The notes under the pieces were generated by a model, which worked only from the letters and a program-made list of their open reading frames with translations, was not told where the DNA came from and did no database searches. Below are positions 43,946 to 51,888 of a stretch of DNA of 62,237 nt, in pieces. The stretch comes from Planctomycetota bacterium (GTDB lineage Bacteria > Planctomycetota > J058 > JAJDCQ01). The DNA is taken from NCBI GenBank assembly GCA_029260755.1, contig JAJDCQ010000061.1:1-62237 (forward strand). Reading direction: 5' to 3'. The stretch's first letter is position 1. Every line of letters starts with the position of its first letter. The position numbers were made by a program, and so were the translations under genes.

Positions 43946-44977
43946 TCAAGCGTCCCGGTCGACCACGCGGAGCGTGCAGCCCCGACGACGCCAGTCGGGC
44001 CAGCGATGGACGACGATCTCGATCTCGATGTGCCACCCGATCGCGTCGGGAACGGTCTCCCGGGCGTCGCCGGGCATGTCGACGAGCCCCTCGAACACGA
44101 CCGACCGCGCCGCGCGTGTTCTCACGGGGCGGTCGCTCAGCTCGTGCGGCACCCGATGGAACACGGTCGCGCGGAGCTGGCTCCCGCCGCCGCTCGTTCG
44201 GACGCGCGTGTACTGGGTCCCGACGAGGAACGCGGTCAATCGCCGGATCAGGATGCTCCGCTGCGGCGAGACCCGGACCGCGCAGACGAAGGTCTCGCCC
44301 GCGCCGACCCTGGCCGGCCACGTCCGCGTCTCGACCGACCCGACCCTCCACGCCGACACGATCGCGAGGACGGGGCCAAAGACGATGAGGGCGGCGATGC
44401 CGACGGCGACGGCGCCGACCGCCCGCCATCCGGGGATCTCGGTCGACGAGATGATGAGCACGCCGAGCGCCGCGAGGCCGACCGCCGCGACGATCCGGGG
44501 CAGCCCGTCGAACGCCAGGTGAAGGACGGAGGCGACCGCGCCCGCCGTGGCCGAGAGCGGCGCCTTCTGTGACCCCGCGACCTCGCGCTCGTCGAGAGTG
44601 AATCGGGCTCGCCCGCCGACGCTCTCCTTCACCTTCGCGTCGCCGTTCATCTCGGCGCGCGCGTGGACGTGCCAGCGGACGCGGAGCCGATCGCCGTCGT
44701 AGGTGAGCGGGTTGCGCGGGGCGTCGAACGCGAACGGGTAGGAGCGAGTCTCGCCCGCCTTCCAGCCCGGCTTCGGGAGGTGGAGCTGGACCGGCGGCGC
44801 GAGCTCCTCCACTCCGCCGCTGCGGCGCGCGGCCGTGCAGATCGGCTCGATCACGATCTCGGAGCAGTCGAGCGCCCGCTCGGTCCGGACGTGGACGACG
44901 CCCGAGACGATGTCGCCGACGCGGTAGGCCCGGTCCGATCGGTCGAGGACGACCTCGAGATGACAGGGCGCGGACAC
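43946..44977 (-). CDS. Arrestin-fold membrane protein
   Basis: A 343-residue protein. Residues 1-115 resemble an arrestin/Spo0M-type beta-sandwich: CHLEVVLDRSDRAYRVGDIVSGVVHV, then PLTYDGDRLRVRWHVHARAEM. Two hydrophobic helices follow (about 160-178 and 186-210), then a second beta-rich domain (about 215-343, GETFVCAVRVSPQRSI). The GTG start is 15 nt downstream of the obg stop, so it is probably the last gene of that transcript. The domain call is structural; no function can be given. It converges on the TPR kinase, with 18 nt between the stops. Confidence 0.65.
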   Translation of the reverse strand: MSAPCHLEVVLDRSDRAYRVGDIVSGVVHVRTERALDCSEIVIEPICTAARRSGGVEELAPPVQLHLPKPGWKAGETRSYPFAFDAPRNPLTYDGDRLRVRWHVHARAEMNGDAKVKESVGGRARFTLDEREVAGSQKAPLSATAGAVASVLHLAFDGLPRIVAAVGLAALGVLIISSTEIPGWRAVGAVAVGIAALIVFGPVLAIVSAWRVGSVETRTWPARVGAGETFVCAVRVSPQRSILIRRLTAFLVGTQYTRVRTSGGGSQLRATVFHRVPHELSDRPVRTRAARSVVFEGLVDMPGDARETVPDAIGWHIEIEIVVHRWPDWRRRGCTLRVVDRDA

Positions 44978-44991
44978 CGCGGCGCCGCGCG

Positions 44992-46215
44992 CTACTCGCC
45001 GGCGTCCGAGGCGTCTGGCGCGGGCGCGTCGGGGTCCGGCTCGCTCGGGGCCGCGTCGGCCTTCGCCGCCTCCTTCGCCTCGCGCGCGGCGCGGCGCTCC
45101 TCCTCGTCGCGGCGCTCGTCGTCCTCGTGGACGAGGCGGCCGGCCTCGGACGCGAGCGCGCCGAGGCCGATGCCGGTGCCGGCCGAGACGGGGAAGACCT
45201 TTCGGCCGGTCTCCTTCGCGAGCTCGGTGGCGATGCGCAGCGCCGCGGGCGGCACCGTTCCCCGATCGCCGGCGACGTCCTCGACGCCGACCTCGAAGGC
45301 GAGCGCCTGGAGGTCCTCGACGTCGGCGTCCTCGTCCTCGGTCGTCGCCTCGAGGAGGTCGATCTTGTTGAGCGCGATCACCTCGGGCTTCTCGGCGAGC
45401 TCGGCGCTGTAGGCGGCGAGCTCGGCCCGGATCACCCGGTAGGCCTCGAGCGGCTGCTTCCCGCTGCTCGCGGCGGCATCGACGACGTGGACGATGATGC
45501 GCGTGCGCTCGACGTGCTTGAGGAACTCGTCGCCGAGCCCGCGCCCCTCGTGGGCGCCCTCGATCAGCCCGGGAAGGTCGGCCCAGACGATCTGGCTCAC
45601 CTCGTCCGCGACCACGCCGAGCGACGGCTTGAGCGTCGTGAACGGGTAGTTCTTGCTCGCCGGCCGCGCCCGGCTCACCCGCTTGAGGATCGAGCTCTTT
45701 CCCGCGTTCGGCAGACCGACGAGGCCGACGTCGGCGAGCAGCTTCAGCTCGAAGACGAAGCTCTTCTCCTCGCCGAGCTCGCCGGTCGTGGTGGTCCGGG
45801 GCGCCTGATCGGTCGCCTTCGCGAAGGCGCGGTTGCCCTTGCCGCCGATCCCGCCCTGGACCAGGACGATCTTCTCGCCCTCGTCTTCGGGCTTGAGATC
45901 CCGGATCAGCTCCCCGGTCTCGGCGTCGCGGATGATCGTGCCCGGCGGCACGCGGAGGACGAGGTCCTTGCCGCTCTTCCCCGTCTTGTTCCGACCCTGG
46001 CCGGGCTTGCCGTTCTTCGCCTTGTGGACCGGGCGACGCGCGACGTCGGCGAGGGTCGGGATCTTCGCGGTGACCTCGAGGATCACCGACCCGCCGCGGC
46101 CCCCGTCGCCTCCGTCGGGACCGCCGCGCGGCATGAACGCCTCCCGACGGAACGAGAGGCAGCCGTCGCCTCCTCGGCCGGCGACGATCTTGACGGTGGC
46201 GGTGTCGACGAACAT
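44992..46215 (-). CDS. obg: Obg/CgtA family GTPase
   Basis: Obg is a ribosome-associated GTPase needed for 50S assembly and growth control. The 407-residue protein has the glycine-rich Obg fold (1-158; GRGGDGCLSFRREAFMPRGGPDGGDGGRGG region) and the G domain: G1 GLPNAGKSS near 166, G3 DLPGLIEGAHEG, G4 NKID. The ~45-residue C-terminal tail is charged and Ala/Pro/Asp-rich, with no OCT domain. In many bacteria obg follows rpmA directly; here pyrR and mnmE lie between. Confidence 0.96.
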   Translation of the reverse strand: MFVDTATVKIVAGRGGDGCLSFRREAFMPRGGPDGGDGGRGGSVILEVTAKIPTLADVARRPVHKAKNGKPGQGRNKTGKSGKDLVLRVPPGTIIRDAETGELIRDLKPEDEGEKIVLVQGGIGGKGNRAFAKATDQAPRTTTTGELGEEKSFVFELKLLADVGLVGLPNAGKSSILKRVSRARPASKNYPFTTLKPSLGVVADEVSQIVWADLPGLIEGAHEGRGLGDEFLKHVERTRIIVHVVDAAASSGKQPLEAYRVIRAELAAYSAELAEKPEVIALNKIDLLEATTEDEDADVEDLQALAFEVGVEDVAGDRGTVPPAALRIATELAKETGRKVFPVSAGTGIGLGALASEAGRLVHEDDERRDEEERRAAREAKEAAKADAAPSEPDPDAPAPDASDAGE

Positions 46216-46294
46216 GACGGGTCCCGGTGCGCGCGTGAGGAGGCAGGCAGCTCTCGGGCTCGGGCGGTGCGGGCTCGCTCGAGCGAATCGACTC

Positions 46295-46436
46295 GATCCA
46301 CAGATTACACAGATTACACAGATAGGCGCGGGCGGTGCCTCACGCCCACCGAAGCGTCCATCTCGAGGGTCGCTGCCCCGGGGCTCGTCGCCTTCGGCAA
46401 CTCACAATCTGTGAAATCTGTGAAATCTGTGGATCG
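46295..46436. repeat. MITE-like element with CAGATTACA terminal repeats, copy 1
   Basis: Left arm 46295-46323 has the motif (CAGATTACA)n after GATCCA; right arm 46407-46436 is its near complement with TTT for TTA (AATCTGTGAAATCTGTG continuing to GGATCG). The ~85-nt core contains GCGCGGGCGGTGCCTC and CGCCTTCGGCA, both also present in the core of copy 2 (55219-55380). It occupies the gap between the pyrR-like gene and obg. Confidence 0.75.
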
Positions 46437-46484
46437 TATTCGCCGCGGCAAGCGCTCTCGCCCGCCCGGAGAGAGCCTACTCAC

Positions 46485-47039
46485 TCACTCCCCGACCGGC
46501 GTCTCCAGCTTGATGACCTCGACGAAGTCCTCGCCGTCCACCTCCTGGAGGTGGACCTTGACGACCTCCTCGAGCGTCGTCTCGACGGTGTGCGCGACGT
46601 GGTCGGCGTGGACCGGCAGCTCGCGGAAGCCGCGGTCGACGAGCACGGCCAGCTCGATCGCCTTGGGGCGCCCGAACTCGCAGATCGCGTTCAGGGCGGC
46701 CCGGACCGTCCGGCCGGTGAAGATCACGTCGTCGAAGAGGACGATCCGCTTCCCGGTGACGTCGAAGCCCATCTGCGTGCCGCTGACGACCGGCTGGCTC
46801 GCCACCTGGGTCAGGTCGTCGCGGTAGAGGGTGATGTCGAGGATGCCCTCGAGGAGCGGAACGTCGGTCCGCCCCTTCACCACCTCGGTCACGCGGTTCG
46901 CGATCGGGACGCCTCGCCTCCGGATCCCGACCATCGCCAGGTCGTCCGTTCCGCGCGGGTGCGCGAGGATGCTGTCGGCCAGCTTGCCCATCGCGTCCTG
47001 GACGCCGTCCTTGTCGAGAAGTCGCTTGCCGTCGCTCAT
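46485..47039 (-). CDS. pyrR: PyrR bifunctional regulator / uracil phosphoribosyltransferase
   Basis: A 184-residue protein of the usual PyrR length. It has MVGIRRRGVPIANRV (the family's GIxxRGxxLA motif), LDITLYRDDLT, the PRPP loop IVLFDDVIFTGRTVRAAL (about 95-112) and LAVLVDRGFRELPVHADHV. PyrR binds pyr mRNA in response to UMP and can convert uracil to UMP. ATG 47039 overlaps the stop of the MnmE-like gene by 4 nt, so the two are translationally coupled, away from any pyrimidine gene. The copy at 24629 lies in the pyr operon but is more divergent. Confidence 0.94.
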   Translation of the reverse strand: MSDGKRLLDKDGVQDAMGKLADSILAHPRGTDDLAMVGIRRRGVPIANRVTEVVKGRTDVPLLEGILDITLYRDDLTQVASQPVVSGTQMGFDVTGKRIVLFDDVIFTGRTVRAALNAICEFGRPKAIELAVLVDRGFRELPVHADHVAHTVETTLEEVVKVHLQEVDGEDFVEVIKLETPVGE

Positions 47040-48271
47040 CGGTCGTTCTCCTTGATGCCGTGTTCGCCTTCGCGCTCGCGGTGGAGCCGGTCGAGGATCG
47101 CTCGCGCCCGCTCCGGGTCGCCGCGGTCGATGGCCGCGATGGCCGCCCGCAGCGCTCGCGCGATCCCGTCGGTCGCCGCCGTCCCCGGCGGCGGTGTCTC
47201 GCCGGCGATCCGGGACGCGAGCTCCCGACGGAGCTCGTCGACGCCGTCGCCGCGGAGGGCCGAGATCGCCGTCGGCGCGCGCCCGGCCGAGGCCGCGCTC
47301 CGCGCGACCGCCGCGTCGACGGCCGCCGGATCGCCCAGCCGGTCGATCTTGTTGAGGACGATCACTCCGACGTCGGCCGCGTCGTCCGCCGCCCAGGGAG
47401 CGCCGTCGGTCTCGGGGTCGGCGACCCAGACGACGAGGCTCGCCCCCGCGACCGCGGCGCGCGCGGCCACCTCGACGGCGGGCGCCAGCGGATCGCCGGC
47501 GCCGAGCCCGCCCGTGTCGACGAGCCGGATCGCGACGCCGCCGGGCAGGACGGCGACCTCGTCGATGCGGTCGCGCGTCGTTCCGGGCTGGTCGGCGGTG
47601 ATCGTGCGGTCGAACCCGACGAGCGCGTTGAAGAGCGTCGACTTCCCCACGTTGCTCGGGCCGGCGAGCACGACGGTCCGCGGGGTCACCCGCGCCCGCG
47701 CCGCATCGGAGCCGGCGAGCGCCTGCGCGAGCCGGGCCCGGCCGGCGTCGAGGTCGCCCGCGCGATGGGGGCCGAGGGCGCGGCGCGCGTCGGCGATCGC
47801 CGAATCGAGGGCGCGCGCGGCGTCGCCGGAGCAGAGCCCGGCGCCGGCCCGCGAGCCGGCGCGGCGCGTCGCCCGACGGAGCGACCGGGTGAGCGCGCTC
47901 TCGGCCACGCCCCAGCGTCGCCGCGCCGATGTGGGCGATGCGGCGGTCGCGCCCGCCTCGACGAGCGCGTCGATGACGGCCTCGGAGACGGCCACCCCGC
48001 CGTGCCCCGAGAGCTCGACGGCGCCGTCCTCGAACGCGCTCCCCTCGACGGCGTGGACCGCCACGATCTCGTCGACGGCGATCCCGGTCGACGGCATCAC
48101 GACGCTCCCGACGTAGAGGTGCTCGGCGTGGAACGGACACGGGCGGCCCGAGCGGGACACGAAGACACGCCCGGCGACCTCGAGTCGTTCGGGGCCGACG
48201 AGCGTGACGACCGACAGCGCCGCCCGGCCGGGCGGCGTGAGGCGGACGACGGCGCAGCCGGATCGACGCAC
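47036..48271 (-). CDS. mnmE: Divergent MnmE-like GTPase
   Basis: A 411-residue protein related to the tRNA-modification GTPase MnmE (usually about 450 aa). The N-terminal LTPPGRAALSVVTLVGP fits the MnmE start, and the G domain is intact: GPSNVGKST near 201, DQPGTTRD, DTGG, NKIDRLG. However, the conserved RPGEFT-RAFLNGKLDL stretch of the helical domain is not recognisable, and the C-terminal Cys motif (FCIGK) is absent: the protein ends EGEHGIKENDR. It may have lost tRNA wobble-uridine modification while keeping GTPase activity. The GTG start is 20 nt after the rpmA stop. Confidence 0.82.
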   Translation of the reverse strand: MRRSGCAVVRLTPPGRAALSVVTLVGPERLEVAGRVFVSRSGRPCPFHAEHLYVGSVVMPSTGIAVDEIVAVHAVEGSAFEDGAVELSGHGGVAVSEAVIDALVEAGATAASPTSARRRWGVAESALTRSLRRATRRAGSRAGAGLCSGDAARALDSAIADARRALGPHRAGDLDAGRARLAQALAGSDAARARVTPRTVVLAGPSNVGKSTLFNALVGFDRTITADQPGTTRDRIDEVAVLPGGVAIRLVDTGGLGAGDPLAPAVEVAARAAVAGASLVVWVADPETDGAPWAADDAADVGVIVLNKIDRLGDPAAVDAAVARSAASAGRAPTAISALRGDGVDELRRELASRIAGETPPPGTAATDGIARALRAAIAAIDRGDPERARAILDRLHREREGEHGIKENDR

Positions 48272-48290
48272 GCCTGCGGCCGAGGGCGGA

Positions 48291-48560
48291 TCAGCCCTGC
48301 GCAGTCGTCTCCGCGACCGCGACCTCTTCGACGGTGACGCGCCGCTGCGAGATGAAGCGGACCACGCCGGGGCGCGTCGCGTAGAGGGTCCAGTCCCGGC
48401 CGAGCGCGGTGCCCGGGCCGGCGCGGAACTTGGTGCCGCACTGCCGGACGATGATGCAGCCAGGCCACACCTTCGAGCCGCCGTAGACCTTGATGCCGCG
48501 GCGCTGCGCGTTGCTGTCGCGTCCGTTGCGGGACGAGCCCTGACCCTTCTTGTGTGCCAT
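48291..48560 (-). CDS. rpmA: 50S ribosomal protein L27
   Basis: An 89-residue L27, full length. It starts [17 protein letters not shown], the form without the N-terminal cleavage extension found in Firmicutes, so its tail can reach the peptidyl-transferase centre directly. [10 protein letters not shown] and [16 protein letters not shown] are typical. It lies 2 nt after rplU and is co-transcribed with it. Confidence 0.97.
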   Translation of the reverse strand: MAHKKGQGSSRNGRDSNAQRRGIKVYGGSKVWPGCIIVRQCGTKFRAGPGTALGRDWTLYATRPGVVRFISQRRVTVEEVAVAETTAQG

Positions 48561-48562
48561 CT

Positions 48563-48892
48563 CTAAGCTCCCGTCTCGATCGCGTCGATGCGGAGGCGGG
48601 TGTAGATCGTGCGGTGGCCCGCCCGCTTCCGAGACGACTTCTTCCGACGCTTGTACTTGAAGATCTTGATCTTCTTGCCCTTGATCTCACCGAGGACCGA
48701 GGCCTTCACGACGGCGCCCGCGACGGTCGGCGTGCCGACCTGGGTCGCTCCGTCGCCCTCGGCGCCGACGAGGAGAACCTCGTCGAAGACCACCTGCGAG
48801 CCGGGCTCGCTACCCGGGCGGCGGTCGAGAAGGATCGTCGATCCGTTGGTCACGCGGTACTGACGGCCGCGATCCCGGAAGATGGCGTACAT
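48563..48892 (-). CDS. rplU: 50S ribosomal protein L21
   Basis: A 109-residue L21. ATG 48892 is chosen because [14 protein letters not shown] is the canonical start; an upstream codon would add 13 unrelated residues. The C-terminal [22 protein letters not shown] is the diagnostic L21 segment contacting 23S rRNA. It is first in the rplU-rpmA-mnmE-pyrR run, with a promoter about 90 nt upstream. Confidence 0.97.
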   Translation of the reverse strand: MYAIFRDRGRQYRVTNGSTILLDRRPGSEPGSQVVFDEVLLVGAEGDGATQVGTPTVAGAVVKASVLGEIKGKKIKIFKYKRRKKSSRKRAGHRTIYTRLRIDAIETGA

Positions 48893-48982
48893 GACGGCTC
48901 TCGTTCGATGGTCTGAGTTCTTCGATTTCAATCGGAGGTCGCGCGACGCGTCGCGCCGCGAGCCTCGCTCACGAGGCCTAAG

Positions 48983-49011
48983 AAGATACGGCGAAGGAGC
49001 TTCCGATGCAA
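48983..49011 (-). promoter_or_regulatory. Sigma70-like promoter of rplU-rpmA
   Basis: On the minus strand TTGCAT (49006-49011) and TATCTT (48983-48988) are separated by exactly 17 nt. The predicted start near 48976 gives a leader of about 84 nt, whose first part can fold as CCTCG-TGAG-CGAGG, possibly a ribosomal-protein leader structure. Confidence 0.6.
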
Positions 49012-49066
49012 TCCCTCGTCACCGGCCGCGCCGCCCCCGATCCCCAAGGCAATATGACATAGGAAC

Positions 49067-50533
49067 TTAGAGGATCCGGAACTCCTCGAAGCGGTAGTCC
49101 CGATGCCCGCGGACGACGATCGGGCTGCGGTTGCGCTTGGCGAGGTCGGCGATGAGGTCCTTGCGCCGGTCGTTCATGAGCTGCGCCACCTCGGGATGGG
49201 TGACCACCTCGATCTTCGCGCCGATCCGCTCGGACAGCCGGTTCTTCAGCTCGCGCGTCACGTGCAGCGCCATGCTCTCGCGCGTCTTCACGAACCCGCT
49301 GCCGGCGCAGTGCGCGCAGATCTGATAGGCGGCCTGCTTGAGGCTCTCGCGCACCCGCTGTCGGGTCATCTCGACGATGCAGAACTTCGACATCTTCGCG
49401 ACGCGCACCCGCGCCCGATCGCGCCGGAGGCCGTTGCGGATCGTCCGCTCGACCTGGTTGCGATGGCGCTCCTCGCGCATGTCGATGAAGTCGCAGACGA
49501 TCAGGCCGCCGAGGTCGCGCAGCCGGAGCTGGCGGACGATCGACTCGGCCGCCTCCATGTTCGTCCGGAAGGCGGTCTCCTCGAGGTTCGTCTTCTCCTT
49601 GAACTTCCCGGAGTTCACGTCGATCGCGACGAGCGCCTCGGTCTGCTCGAGGACGATCGAGCCGCCCGAAGGCAGCGGGACCCGCCGGTTGTAGATCTGC
49701 TCGATCTGGTCCTCGATGCCGTGGCGGTGGAAGAGCGGCTTGGGGTCGTCGTAGAGCTCGACCCGCTCCTCGAAGCCGGGGACGAGCATCTTCAGGAAGA
49801 CGCGGGTCTTCTCATGGATCTCCGGCTCGTCGACGACGATCCGGTCGATGTCGTTGCCGAGGAGGTCGCGGATCGTCCGGATCACCAGGTCGCTCTCCCG
49901 GTAGATCATCGACGGCGCCTTCTGCGACTTGACCCGGTCCTGGATCGCCTTCCACAGGTTGAGGAGGTACTGGAGGTCGCGGGCGAGCTCCTCGCGGCTC
50001 CGGTCGAGGACGGCCGTCCGGATGATGTAGCCCATGCCCGGCGGCGGGTTGAGGCCGCGGAGCAGCTCGCGGAGCTGCCGCCGCTCGGACTCGTCGGTGA
50101 TCTTCTTGCTGACGCCGCACTTGTTGATGCTCGGCATGAGCACGAGGCACCGACCCGGCAGCGAGACGTAGGTCGTCAGGGTCGGGACCTTCGAGCCGAT
50201 CTGGTCCTTCGTGATCTGGACGAGCACCTCCTGGCCCTTGCTCAGGATCGTCTGGATGTCGCGCTTCTCGGCCGGCTGGCCGTTGCGCTTGCCGTAGATC
50301 GGCATGACGTCCGAGACGTGGAGGAACCCGTTCTTGTCGCCGCCGAAGTCGACGAAGGCCGCCTGAATGCTCGGCTCGACGTTGACGATGATCCCCTTGT
50401 AGATGTTGCCGACACAGTTGTCGTCGGACTCGCGCTCGACGTAGATCTCCTCGAGCGCCTCGTCCTCGATGACGGCGAGGCGCGACTCCTCGCGCTCGGA
50501 CGCATTGATGAGCATCGTTCGGGTGTTGGACAT
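49067..50533 (-). CDS. rng: Ribonuclease G/E family endoribonuclease
   Basis: A 488-residue RNase G-type enzyme that cleaves single-stranded rRNA precursors and mRNAs. It has an S1 domain (GNIYKGIIVNVEPSIQAAFVDFG, about 42-64), catalytic acidic residues in AIDVNSG near 303 and CDFIDM near 345 that bind the metal, and the zinc-link CAHCAGSG near 405. The length and lack of a C-terminal scaffold point to RNase G rather than RNase E. It sits between pilO and rplU on the same strand; rng next to rplU-rpmA is common in many phyla. Confidence 0.94.
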   Translation of the reverse strand: MSNTRTMLINASEREESRLAVIEDEALEEIYVERESDDNCVGNIYKGIIVNVEPSIQAAFVDFGGDKNGFLHVSDVMPIYGKRNGQPAEKRDIQTILSKGQEVLVQITKDQIGSKVPTLTTYVSLPGRCLVLMPSINKCGVSKKITDESERRQLRELLRGLNPPPGMGYIIRTAVLDRSREELARDLQYLLNLWKAIQDRVKSQKAPSMIYRESDLVIRTIRDLLGNDIDRIVVDEPEIHEKTRVFLKMLVPGFEERVELYDDPKPLFHRHGIEDQIEQIYNRRVPLPSGGSIVLEQTEALVAIDVNSGKFKEKTNLEETAFRTNMEAAESIVRQLRLRDLGGLIVCDFIDMREERHRNQVERTIRNGLRRDRARVRVAKMSKFCIVEMTRQRVRESLKQAAYQICAHCAGSGFVKTRESMALHVTRELKNRLSERIGAKIEVVTHPEVAQLMNDRRKDLIADLAKRNRSPIVVRGHRDYRFEEFRIL

Positions 50534-50680
50534 GATGACGTGTCTTCTATCGCTGCTAGCGGCGCGCCTCGCGACCGCCGACGACCGTTCGTCGCGGGCG
50601 GGCGGAGGAGTTCGCCGTTCCCATGCGTCTCTTCGGGGCGCGCATGGAGGCGCCCCGAGCTCACCCGGGCGATTCGCCGC

Positions 50681-51229
50681 TCAGCGGGTGATGAAGGTGC
50701 TCACCGTGGCGGACAGGTTGAGGAGGGGGCGCCCCTCGTCATCGGTCCGGCCGCCGGCGGCGAGCGTGAGCCCGTCGATCCGGTAGAACGACGGGCGATT
50801 CTCCAATCGATTGAGGAAGCCGACCACCTGCGGGAAGCTCCCGTGGGCCACCACGCGCCAGCGCCTCGCCGAGACGACCGCGTCGTCGCCGGCGCCGACC
50901 TCGATCGCGCGGAAGCTCGTCAGGGCGACGCCCGTCTCCTCGGCGAGCTTCGACGCAGCCGCCTTCGCGGCGGCGGCGTCGACCGCCGCAGCCTTCGGCA
51001 GGACGGCGGCGAGCTCGTCGATCGCCCCGAGGAGCCGGCCCCGCTCGGCCTCGAGCGGCTCCTGCCGCCCGTCGACCTTCACCCGGGTCGCCTCGATCTC
51101 GCCCTCGACCCGCGTCTGCTCGGCGCGATGCGTCCGCGTCTCCCCCGAGGTTTGCAGGTAGAGGACGCCCTCGATGGCCAGGGCGATTCCCAGGCAAACG
51201 AGCGCGATCACGGAGTTTCTCGACTGCAT
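50681..51229 (-). CDS. pilO: Type IV pilus assembly protein PilO-like
   Basis: A 182-residue inner-membrane protein with one N-terminal helix (VIALVCLGIALAIEGVLYL, 7-25), a coiled-coil segment (about 35-100) and a ferredoxin-like C-terminal domain (FPQVVGFLNRLENRPSFYRIDGLTL), the standard PilO layout. PilO pairs with PilN in the alignment complex of type IVa pili. It lies 14 nt after the pilN stop. Identification rests mostly on layout and gene order. Confidence 0.82.
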   Translation of the reverse strand: MQSRNSVIALVCLGIALAIEGVLYLQTSGETRTHRAEQTRVEGEIEATRVKVDGRQEPLEAERGRLLGAIDELAAVLPKAAAVDAAAAKAAASKLAEETGVALTSFRAIEVGAGDDAVVSARRWRVVAHGSFPQVVGFLNRLENRPSFYRIDGLTLAAGGRTDDEGRPLLNLSATVSTFITR

Positions 51230-51243
51230 CGAAACGACCTCCG

Positions 51244-51849
51244 TCAGGAGAGCGGCAGCCGGATCGTGAACGCGATCCGCCAGAAGGCCCGTCCCCCACC
51301 GGCGGGGGGCGTGGCCGTGAAGTGAGTCGGTCGCTCGGGCGCCGAGACGGCGTGCCCGAACTCGGCGTCGGCGAGGAGCGCGCGGGTGACCTCATCGACG
51401 CGGCGGGCGGGGTCGGCGCCCGGGTCGGCGACCGCCTCGAGCGAGAGGGCGAGCACCGCCGGCGCGTCGTGGTCGCCCGGTTCGAGGTCGACCGCGCGGA
51501 TCCAGACGCCGTCGGGGAGCGCGTCCTGGAGCTGTCGGAGCTTGAGGCCCCAGGGCGTCTTCTCGCTCATGACGGCGAGGAGGCGATCCTCGGCCGCGTG
51601 CAGCGTCTCGATCTCCTTCTCGACGACGAGGAGGGCCGCCTCCTGCGCGGTGAGGGCGGTCAGCTCGAGGGTCTTCGTCGCGAGGCTCGTGGCCGCGTCG
51701 TGGCTCTTCTGCCGCGCGTCGTAATTGAGCCATCCGAGACCCGCCACGCCCGCGATGAGGACGAGCGCGATGAGCATCAGCGGCGCGCCGCCGCCCTGGG
51801 TCGGGCGCTCGTCCTCGGGGAGCAGGTTGATCTGGACGTAGAGCATCAT
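51244..51849 (-). CDS. pilN: Type IV pilus assembly protein PilN-like
   Basis: A 201-residue bitopic protein. The N-terminal VQINLLPEDERP matches the conserved INLLP motif by which PilN's cytoplasmic tail binds PilM. A transmembrane helix (LMLIALVLIAGVAGLGWL, 24-41), a coiled coil and a periplasmic alpha/beta domain follow. It lies between pilM and pilO. No pilP, pilQ or pilus ATPase genes are in the window. Confidence 0.87.
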   Translation of the reverse strand: MMLYVQINLLPEDERPTQGGGAPLMLIALVLIAGVAGLGWLNYDARQKSHDAATSLATKTLELTALTAQEAALLVVEKEIETLHAAEDRLLAVMSEKTPWGLKLRQLQDALPDGVWIRAVDLEPGDHDAPAVLALSLEAVADPGADPARRVDEVTRALLADAEFGHAVSAPERPTHFTATPPAGGGRAFWRIAFTIRLPLS

Positions 51850-51888
51850 CCGCGCGACGCTCGCGTCCTTCGGGACTCGCTCATTGGG

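Noticed and set aside
48893..49066. Known L21 leader RNA upstream of rplU
   Set aside because: A small CCTCG hairpin is present, but I could not match the whole leader to a described ribosomal-protein leader class.
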